DNA from: Enterobacterales bacterium
GTDB lineage: Bacteria; Pseudomonadota; Gammaproteobacteria; Enterobacterales; Kangiellaceae
DNA: 64,000 bases
Assembly (NCBI GenBank): GCA_030949565.1
Contig: JAUZSK010000060.1
Location: 58,653 to 122,652, forward strand
Direction: 5' to 3'
Each line of letters begins with the position of its first letter. Position 1 is the first letter of the stretch. Both the position numbers and the translations under genes were made by a program. Below, piece after piece: positions 57,375 through 64,000 of the stretch. Below the pieces are notes generated by a model. It saw only the letters and a list, made by a program, of their open reading frames with translations, had not been told where the DNA came from and made no database searches.

Positions 57375-57992
57375 CTAGCCAACTAAGCGCCATAATTGAG
57401 TTAAAATAAAGCCACCAATAATATGAGTAGCAATAGAGGAAGCGGAGGTTTCTTTCTGTACCATTGAGCCATTTTCTTCGCGTTGACTAATGAGATAAAA
57501 ACCACGAATAAAAGCGAATAAGCCTAATATCATGGTGGCGGCGGTAAAACCTGCGGCTAATGTTGCACTGTAGAAATAATTAGATGTGTTGCCGTTACCA
57601 ACATTTAAAACTGTCTGGTAGAAACTTTCATCAATGGCGGTTGCTAAATCCTGATCTGTGGCTTCTACAAAAAAAGTTTCGCTTAAAGTCGACAAATGAA
57701 AGGGAATACTTAGTAAGAACATACCGGAAATAATATGCCTGATCAGATTACTGCGCTTCATATCCGGTGTGACATAGCTGACATCTCTAATTGAATTGCG
57801 GATACCTCGATAGATTAGCCAAATACCTAAAAAGCTTGAACCAGCCAGTAAAAAATTAATAATATTAGGCAACAGGGTAATAAATTGACCTATAAAATCC
57901 TCAAACAGTTTCATTCGATCGGTAAGTTTAGATGAATCAAAGGTAGCACCTTTACTTTCTTCTTGCGCTAGAAATAAAAGTCTATCCAGCAT
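57375..57992 (-). CDS. Small membrane protein, TraQ/IcmC-like
   Basis: 205 residues with four membrane segments (about 38-60, 85-103, 142-166 and 188-203). The pattern (GSSFLGIWLIYRGIRNSIRD, then FAFIRGFYLISQREENG...IIGGFILTQLW) resembles the TraQ/TraR and IcmC/IcmD group of type IVB systems. The start overlaps the preceding gene by 11 bp, so translation is coupled. Directly upstream of the DotA/TraY gene. Confidence 0.5.
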   Translation of the reverse strand: MLDRLLFLAQEESKGATFDSSKLTDRMKLFEDFIGQFITLLPNIINFLLAGSSFLGIWLIYRGIRNSIRDVSYVTPDMKRSNLIRHIISGMFLLSIPFHLSTLSETFFVEATDQDLATAIDESFYQTVLNVGNGNTSNYFYSATLAAGFTAATMILGLFAFIRGFYLISQREENGSMVQKETSASSIATHIIGGFILTQLWRLVG

Positions 57993-59013
57993 CAGCCTGC
58001 TCCAACATTATCTGCACCATTAAGGCCGATAATTGGGTTTGTCGAATATTTTCTTGATATTGCAAACCATTTAAATAGAGTGAAAACGCGTCCATTACGG
58101 CTATCATACGGATCACTTCAGTTTCTGATGTATTAAAGTTGCTATTGTTCGCTTTATCGGGATGCGTATTGGTCGCAAGGGCAATAAAATTTATCGCATC
58201 TTCACTGCCAAAACGGTTTTTTATGAAATTATCAATCGCCTGCATGCGCGAGATACCTTGGTCATTGGCATCCTTAACCAGAGGTAGATTTGCGATCCGA
58301 ATAGCATTAAAAGCATCGCGCACGATTTGTTTTCTGAGTTGTTTTGTAACGGCCTCTACGCGCTGTAGTTTACTCAAGCTTGACGAGTCTTTGGTAACCT
58401 TGTTGGGTGGCGCTGCATCGCGATAGCTGCGAGTGATATAGTCAATAAAATCTTGGGACTGGTGAATTTCCTTATCTTTAAAAGTGCCGCCAATGCCTAA
58501 AAAACGGCTAGACGACATTAAAAGATCAGAGTTGATAGCCAGCTTCTCAATCAGTAGTTGGTTTTTTAATTGTTGCTGATAGCTACTCCTCGGTTTGGTA
58601 CCCTTTTTGATTTGTTGGTTTGAGGTTAGATTCATTCTTTCTTCAGCGGCCTCATCCGTTTGGCTAGTATCTTTATTTTCTTCTGCTACATCACAGGCAT
58701 TATCAAGAGGATCATATTTGGTAGCAATCAAGCGATTAGCCACTTGAACTTCAACTTCGCTCATAGCTTTAATAATGCCGGCTGTATTTTTGTCATCATT
58801 TTTTTGATTCTTACTGGCTATAAGAGTATCTAGCTTCATTTGTGAGCGATAATTCTTCATTTGAGTCAGAAAATTGGTCTGTTCTTGAATATAACCAGCA
58901 ATGTTCTGTTGTAGATTAGCAAAATCAAAACAAGCCACCGCGGTTGCTTGATTAGGCAGTAGTATATGTAGCAAGAAGAGAAATATAAAAATGAGCTTAC
59001 GCGAGCAAAGCAT
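57982..59013 (-). CDS. Secreted VirB5/TrbJ-like protein (copy 2)
   Basis: 343 residues. Signal peptide (1-25, ending ATA), then CFDFANLQQNIAGYIQEQ and a long helical protein with the AMSEVEVQVANRLIATKYDPLDNACD block shared with the protein at 52626. It also contains the FLGIGGTF and YITRSYRDA segments missing from copy 1. First gene of a leftward operon (this, TraQ-like, DotA-like, TraX-like). The promoter gap carries the operator at 59023. Confidence 0.65.
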   Translation of the reverse strand: MLCSRKLIFIFLFLLHILLPNQATAVACFDFANLQQNIAGYIQEQTNFLTQMKNYRSQMKLDTLIASKNQKNDDKNTAGIIKAMSEVEVQVANRLIATKYDPLDNACDVAEENKDTSQTDEAAEERMNLTSNQQIKKGTKPRSSYQQQLKNQLLIEKLAINSDLLMSSSRFLGIGGTFKDKEIHQSQDFIDYITRSYRDAAPPNKVTKDSSSLSKLQRVEAVTKQLRKQIVRDAFNAIRIANLPLVKDANDQGISRMQAIDNFIKNRFGSEDAINFIALATNTHPDKANNSNFNTSETEVIRMIAVMDAFSLYLNGLQYQENIRQTQLSALMVQIMLEQADAG

Positions 59014-59022
59014 ACTTTATTA

Positions 59023-59046
59023 ACCATATATATTGTGATATAGTCA
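59023..59046. promoter_or_regulatory. Operator-like sequence matching the 52-kb site
   Basis: ACCATATATATTGTGATATAGTC differs from 51999-52021 at only a few positions. It lies just upstream of the leftward start codon at 59013 and within the divergent gap to 59160. Confidence 0.65.
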
Positions 59047-59159
59047 ATCATAGTATCAAATCAATATCGAAAGATCCAGTGCAGTTGTGTTGCTCCCTTT
59101 AGTGTTTGTTTTGTAGCCCAGCCAGCATTTGAATGAAGCACTTAAATAAAAGGTAAAAG

Positions 59160-59651
59160 ATGGCAACGATTAGTCAATTTATTCTTTGTAGCGGACCGGA
59201 GCCTTCGGAAGATAACAAGCGACAGTTATGGCGTTGTAAGCATCAGGCATCAATCGGCGCCATTATTGAAGGATTAGAGCAGTATGAACATTGGACTGCT
59301 TGTCCTGCTTCCATAGAGGCAATGACACAATTTGCTGACCAGATTAAATTCTCAAGTCAAAAGTGGAACGAATTGGGTGAGTCTGAACTGAGGTTATTGA
59401 TCTGTGTTTTAAGCAGCCTTCAATTTAGTGCCAGCTATTATGTGATGATCTGGCTTGAATATCGTTCTAATTCAGATGATAGTTGTAGCATGAAGCTGGC
59501 AGATGTGGCTTTAAAAATGCAACAGAGCAGCAATCAAACTGAGCAATTGGCAGGCCAGCGAATGTGGAAACGCATCGCTAGCCTAGTCAAGATTTCTTCA
59601 GCGCAAGGTGTATTGGCTGATACCTTGTATCAAAAAATAATGGTTGATTAA
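59160..59651 (+). CDS. Unknown helical protein
   Basis: 163 residues with AAGGTAAA upstream. Predominantly helical, six cysteines, no membrane segment or motif I recognise (SQKWNELGESELRLLICVLSS). It starts the second rightward operon of the DotA-like locus and precedes a secreted protein by 18 bp. Confidence 0.6.
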   Translation: MATISQFILCSGPEPSEDNKRQLWRCKHQASIGAIIEGLEQYEHWTACPASIEAMTQFADQIKFSSQKWNELGESELRLLICVLSSLQFSASYYVMIWLEYRSNSDDSCSMKLADVALKMQQSSNQTEQLAGQRMWKRIASLVKISSAQGVLADTLYQKIMVD

Positions 59652-59669
59652 ACAAGAGTTAATTAAACA

Positions 59670-60320
59670 ATGAATAGATTTATTTTAGCCTTAACCCTTC
59701 TTTATACGAGTTCAATATTAGCAAAAACTTGTGAGCTCGACACCACACCCGTGGAGCAAACGGAGTACAGTCTTTACAACCCTTTTACCGCCTGTTTAGG
59801 TGATTTAAAGATCCCCGGTTTGCCGGAAATACGTAAGCCAGGATGGAAAGCCAAGCTAAACATGGACAAAATTCTTGGTAAAGTGAGTCAAGTGGTCTGC
59901 GAAAGCATGTACAAAGCGGTTGGTGATGAATTTAAAGATGCCTTTAAAGATGTGATTGAAAAAGCGATTGGTAAAGATAATAAGATCGATATCCAAGACG
60001 TGAAGACCTATTGTAAAAAACACCCCGATATTTGTTTAGCAGGAAACAAGTCAGCGCCTAATTCCAATCAAGTCTCCAAGCAACAGGCAGCTTTACCACA
60101 AGGGTTACCCAATTCAAATGCTAACAGACCTTCATGGGGAGGGTGGGGAGATTCAAAAAAACCTCAGATTTCTCAACAACCAGCGTCACAAAAAGCATTA
60201 AACTGTGCTAAAAAGCCTTGGCTTTGCTCCAAACCAAGTGATAGCCAGCAAAAGTCAGATAAGGAACAAAATAAAATAGACTATGATGAAAAATATCCAG
60301 TGACTAAAAAACGCTATTAG
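59670..60320 (+). CDS. Secreted cysteine-rich protein, unknown
   Basis: 216 residues. Signal peptide (1-18), an N-terminal Cys pair (TCELD ... TACLGDL), VVCESMYKAVGDEFKDAF, and two copies of a C-x-K-x-P-x-x-C motif (CKKHPDIC and CAKKPWLC) separated by a Pro/Gln/Ser-rich linker. It ends in a charged tail. The disulfide-rich design fits the periplasm or exterior. In T4SS loci such proteins can be adhesins or TraW/TrbC-like factors, but homology is not visible. Confidence 0.6.
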   Translation: MNRFILALTLLYTSSILAKTCELDTTPVEQTEYSLYNPFTACLGDLKIPGLPEIRKPGWKAKLNMDKILGKVSQVVCESMYKAVGDEFKDAFKDVIEKAIGKDNKIDIQDVKTYCKKHPDICLAGNKSAPNSNQVSKQQAALPQGLPNSNANRPSWGGWGDSKKPQISQQPASQKALNCAKKPWLCSKPSDSQQKSDKEQNKIDYDEKYPVTKKRY

Positions 60321-60393
60321 CGGTTGATTGCAAGCATATTGCATATTGCATATTTATCACTCGTTTTAAAAATTGTGGTTACTTAGTGACTAT

Positions 60394-60756
60394 TTATGCT
60401 TTTACTCTACCTTTAAGAATATTTTTAACCTTATTTTGTTGTTGCTTAGACATGCCAGAGCTGGATAATTGAATGGCTTTTTTCTTCTCTAGTGTTTTTA
60501 GTACACTTTGACGGCATAGCTCCGCGGCAATTCGTTTTTTCTTGATATCAGCGGTCATTAGGCTGGGTGCTAAATCTGTTGCATCGGACAATTGCGATTC
60601 AAAATTGGCCATCAGATAAACGCGGCCTTGTAATTTTTCTTGCAGCATTTCAACTGATAACAAAGGTTTAATCGATGCGATCAGCGCGGCCGTATGGAAA
60701 ATGGCTCGCTCGGCTTCATTTGTGAAACTTTTGCGTTGGTTGGTTTTACTGTTCAT
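60394..60756 (-). CDS. Unknown basic protein
   Basis: 120 residues from ATG 60756, which overlaps the end of the gene upstream by 11 bp (coupled). Helical, Lys/Arg-rich C-terminus (MSKQQQNKVKNILKGRVKA). No family recognised. Confidence 0.5.
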   Translation of the reverse strand: MNSKTNQRKSFTNEAERAIFHTAALIASIKPLLSVEMLQEKLQGRVYLMANFESQLSDATDLAPSLMTADIKKKRIAAELCRQSVLKTLEKKKAIQLSSSGMSKQQQNKVKNILKGRVKA

Positions 60757-61504
60757 GCAGATACTCCATTTCAATCTGGTTGGATAGTACGAGTATTGGA
60801 ACAATTTGGGTGACTGCCAAAAAAGTATCCGCTAAAGTGCGAGTTTGATCATGAGAGCCCCTAGGAATTGAAGCATCAACAGTTTCTAATCCAGCACCGG
60901 ATGGCTGATAAAGTCGCATCAGGGTGACATAGGCCGGCGGATTTTTCATCGGAACATTATCAACCACACTTTTATGGGTGACATTATATTTCTTTTCGAT
61001 TTTACGCATCGCTTGCACGATTTGATACAAAGCATAACGCCTTTCAACAGCACCGTCAAAGCTGGCGACAAAAGAGCTGTAGGAATATTGTTTGGCTTGT
61101 TCGATCTCTAGGTCGGATAGCACGCCATTGCGTTTAAATTTGAATAAGCCACCCTGTGGATCGTAGTCGACTTTATTGATCCGCATCTGCTTTTCAAGAC
61201 GAATGTAATCACAGGAATAGGTATAACGCTGGTTAACAATCTTATTGTCAAGATCATGTAAATAGGCTAGGTAACGATTGACAAAGGTGTCTAACGCGCC
61301 GATTAACTGCAGCATACGAAATAACACATCGGTGTTCATTTCAAGCTCATCTTGTTTAAGACGAACCACCATATGTTTGGAAATGCCCAAGGCATTGGCA
61401 AAATTCTGTAAATTACCATAGGTACACAGCCCTATTTCTAGGCTGGTTTCTATAACGAGATTGATAAAATTCTGCCGTTCCTTGGTAAAGTATTGAATAC
61501 TCAT
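60746..61504 (-). CDS. Unknown protein with possible helix-turn-helix
   Basis: 252 residues. Residues about 22-55 (LCTYGNLQNFANALGISKHMVVRLKQDELEMN) have the spacing of an XRE-like helix-turn-helix, followed by a mixed domain (YDPQGGLFKFKRNGVLSDLEIEQAK). It might regulate the locus, but the rest of the protein is not like a standard repressor. The pair with the gene at 60394 is convergent with the secreted protein. Confidence 0.55.
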   Translation of the reverse strand: MSIQYFTKERQNFINLVIETSLEIGLCTYGNLQNFANALGISKHMVVRLKQDELEMNTDVLFRMLQLIGALDTFVNRYLAYLHDLDNKIVNQRYTYSCDYIRLEKQMRINKVDYDPQGGLFKFKRNGVLSDLEIEQAKQYSYSSFVASFDGAVERRYALYQIVQAMRKIEKKYNVTHKSVVDNVPMKNPPAYVTLMRLYQPSGAGLETVDASIPRGSHDQTRTLADTFLAVTQIVPILVLSNQIEMEYLHEQ

Positions 61505-61703
61505 GATTTATTTCACATTAGCAACGAACAATTAGGGAGGTATTATCGCATTTTGCATGGTAAAAAGCGAGAAAATCCCAGTTTAGACGGTGTAAATAGC
61601 TAGTTTTTAGTAAACAAATGTTAATGTGGCGGACAAGTATAATCGAGTATACTAAGGCTGATTAAGCCAAATTTTGAAATGATTTTCACATAGGTGAACC
61701 AAC

Positions 61704-62141
61704 ATGAATCCCAATATCCTTTTTCTTTGCACTGGCAATTCCTGCCGCTCTCAAATGGCGGAAGGTTGGGGAAAGGCACTAAAAAGTGCCCATTACAACT
61801 TCTATTCTGCGGGTATTGTCACGCATGGTTTAAATTCCTTAGCGGTTAAAGTGATGCAACAGGTCGGTATCGATATTAATCAGCAAGAGTCAAAAACCAT
61901 CGATCAACTACCAGCCGTTAAAATGGATTATGTGATCACTGTGTGCTCCAATGCAGATAAAACATGCCCTGTTTTTGCTGGGGGAAAAGTCATCGCTTGC
62001 CACTTTGACGATCCCCCGAGTTTAACCAAGGATTTACAAGATAAAGAGGCGATATTGGCGGTTTATCAAAGGGTGAGAGATGAAATAAAAATCATGGTTG
62101 TGCAGTTAGATGATTTGATCAATAAAAGAGCGCTTAATTGA
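61704..62141 (+). CDS. arsC: Thioredoxin-coupled arsenate reductase (LMW phosphatase fold)
   Basis: 145 residues. The P-loop CTGNSCRSQMAEGW (Cys about 10, Arg in the sixth following position) and the redox pair VCSNADKTCPVF identify the ArsC type that reduces arsenate to arsenite. DDPPSL (general acid Asp) is present. No arsenite exporter or ArsR gene is in view. Confidence 0.85.
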   Translation: MNPNILFLCTGNSCRSQMAEGWGKALKSAHYNFYSAGIVTHGLNSLAVKVMQQVGIDINQQESKTIDQLPAVKMDYVITVCSNADKTCPVFAGGKVIACHFDDPPSLTKDLQDKEAILAVYQRVRDEIKIMVVQLDDLINKRALN

Positions 62142-62222
62142 TTTTTAAATCTAACAGAGTGAGATTTTATTATTATTGGTTAAAATCGACCTCTATAATA
62201 ATATTACTGATTACTTTTACCC

Positions 62223-63999
62223 GACATTCCGCACCCAGTTTTAGGAATAAATCTGCTGATAAATATCTCCTAGGCAGTTAATAATCGTCTGGTGTCTAGG
62301 CTGTAAATTAACCACATGTCGTTCGCTATCATCAATGGTCAAGACATGAATTCCCTGAAAACAAAAGAACACCCAACGAGCGGTGGGGCGTTGGCTGGGC
62401 TTCTTCTTCATGTCAGGAAAATACACTTTTTTTGTTTTTAACTCTTCTCTGATCTTATGCTCCAATGCCGCATAAATCATCAAGCAGCAAGTCATGATCA
62501 TTAATAACGCTTCAATTCGCTCTGGCTTTTTAGGTAAAGTGATGAGGTTAAAAAGTCGGGGCTTTTAAGAAACGAAAGCCTTTTTCAACACTTTGTTGCG
62601 ATTTGTAAAGGCTCAACATTTTGTTCATAGTGAGTGTTTTTGAGCAGTCATTCGTGGCAAGAATAAACAGACCTTTTGGGCGAGTAATGTTGCTCTTTTT
62701 TGTAAGTCACAAGCCAGATCCCCGCTGATCTGGTAATCTATTCGAATGGGCGTTTGCTCGCGTTTGGGGCGACCGCTATTTTTATACACATCGATACTGA
62801 TGATCGCTGAGTTATGAACCGTGATCATGTTTTGTTGTTTTTCCCAGTCGTTTAACGCTTTGTTTGCATCGGTGGTGCAGGCAAAACGTTGCTGGCAGAG
62901 TTTTTAAAAGCTTTGATTGATTGCTCGGTGGTTTTTAGTATTTTTTTGTCGAGTGTTTTTTGCTCTCGTTTAGTGGCTTGTTCACTGCGAATGAGTAGCC
63001 AGCGTTGTTGAACTCCGCCATAATCTGAGTCAAACCATTTGCCGCTGTAGCCTTCGCTGATCGGTTCGAATGTGGCGGGATCATGTTCGGCAATTAACTG
63101 TTTGGCTTGGGTGATCTTTTGTGGCACACGGGTGATAAACAATTGTTTTTGTTGCTCTAACGATTGAATGGTTTCTGCCACATAAAGGGCTGCGTCTGCA
63201 ATAAAGTATCGACTTTTCTGAGCGGCTTTTAGGCTTTTAATATGTGATTTAACGATTTTTTTGAAGCCCTCTGCATCATTAACATTACCGCTGGCAGCTT
63301 GCATATAAACCGGAATACCCGCTTGATTTTCAGTGATCAAATTGAGCACCACTTGGTTAAGCTCAGGACGATGATCGCGGCTATAGCCTCGGACAAGTTT
63401 GATAGCATTGATCTCTGAGCCGTCGGTATGATATTGACCGTCTACATGTAAGCTAGTGGAGTCAAGATTAACCCCCTCGCAAGGTAAGCCGAGGTAAGTG
63501 ACGACTTTCTCCGACAATCCCTGATAGAGTTTTGATACACCGGTTTCATAGAGCTGATCAAGACAACGTCCAAGCGCATCATCATTAATATGCTCAGCCT
63601 TGATCCCCTTTCTAATCAACCGCTCAACCGGTTTTTCTGCAAAATATTCGGGATACATATGCAGTGTTCGACCAACAAATCCCAAGCCATTTAACAGCAT
63701 AGAAACGACCAATTCTCCGCAAGAGATATTGCGGTATTCGCTTTGATTAGGATGAGCTTGATCGAAGAATTGGGCAACCCCTAACTCTTTGCACATACCA
63801 GCGACGAGACCTAAATGATCGAGTCCTTTTTGTTGAATAAGACGTTGACATAGTGTTTCCGACGTTCAAAAGAAACAATAGATCAAATCAAGCAGGCTGT
63901 GTCAATAACTATTTGATTTAATTGGCATTATATCGCAAATCGAGATCCTTTAAGGGTATTTTTGATGGGACTTATTCGATTAACTAGGTGCGGAATGAC
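62223..63999. mobile_element. IS1634-family insertion sequence with both ends
   Basis: About 1.78 kb. Left end GACATTCCGCACCCAGTT (62223) and right end, read inverted, GTCATTCCGCACCTAGTT (ends 63999) match at 16 of 18 positions and enclose one transposase on the minus strand. The right border lies one base inside the window edge, so a target-site duplication cannot be judged. Confidence 0.8.
62241..63844 (-). pseudogene. IS1634-family transposase (DUF4277), frameshifted
   Basis: Frames 62852-63844, 62625-62828 and 62241-62501 assemble to about 535 residues, the usual length. N-terminal DUF4277 (GLDHLGLVAGMCKELGVAQFFDQ), then the DDE catalytic domain with VNLDSTSLHVDG and FIADAALYV, and a C-terminal helical segment. 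Breaks lie near 62885 (a five-A run), 62670 and 62540. No clear start codon precedes the first frame; a stop sits just upstream at about 63862. Confidence 0.75.
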
Positions 64000-64000
64000 A

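Noticed and set aside
52068..61504. Prophage
   Set aside because: No capsid, terminase, tail or lysis proteins; membrane and secreted proteins fit a type IV secretion-like locus better.

Overview
The window looks like a moderately AT-rich chromosome segment from a marine-type gammaproteobacterium. Its housekeeping genes keep gammaproteobacterial company: yheS-yheV, gpmI-envC, prmA next to a DUF3426 gene, gpsA-secB-rhodanese, ubiK and uvrD. A Kangiella-like or related lineage is a guess, not a conclusion. One caveat covers everything: at least fifteen genes, including uvrD and folK, are interrupted by single-base frameshifts, most of which are repaired by removing one base, often in a short homopolymer. 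This looks more like base-call error than mass pseudogenisation, so such genes are given as one span with the break noted.

Layout. 1-11.4 kb is a GABA / beta-alanine catabolic area: gabT (cut by the window edge) and gabD, a class III CoA-transferase, an MFS pump, methylmalonate-semialdehyde dehydrogenase, an omega-amino-acid:pyruvate aminotransferase and a divergent LysR regulator. 11.4-19.7 kb is a chromosomal integron: a truncated integron integrase, a putative attI, then eleven cassettes and ten attC sites reading rightwards, ended by an IS3-family remnant. Seven cassettes carry genes (DUF3223, small membrane and secreted proteins, a TonB-C lipoprotein, a pRiA4b ORF-3 protein). Four carry no gene but share a conserved hairpin and often an intrinsic terminator; two of these are identical over 227 bp. 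A group IIC intron with a reverse transcriptase sits inside the sixth attC. 20-22 kb holds a three-gene pilin / PilC-like operon.

22.4-29 kb is a lipid or acyl-CoA cluster (saccharopine-dehydrogenase-like protein, two SDRs, histidine phosphatase, acyl-CoA dehydrogenase, and a TetR domain fused to an APH-type phosphotransferase) with a TetR-like palindrome in its divergent promoter. 29-51.9 kb is core chromosome: translation (ABC-F YheS, PrmA), nucleotide salvage (PpnN), division and envelope (EnvC), glycolysis (GpmI), phospholipid precursor (GpsA), export (SecB), ubiquinone (UbiK), c-di-GMP turnover, DNA repair (UvrD) and pterin genes (FolK-like, FolM).

52-61.5 kb is the most novel part: a compact set of about eleven mostly unknown genes around a DotA/TraY-like membrane protein, a small TraQ/IcmC-like membrane protein, a TraX-like protein and two paralogous secreted VirB5/TrbJ-like proteins, with no ATPase in sight. 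Both outer promoter regions carry the same AT-rich operator-like sequence, so the outward-facing operons may be co-regulated. The window ends with a thioredoxin-type arsenate reductase and an IS1634-family element whose two inverted ends are both present.
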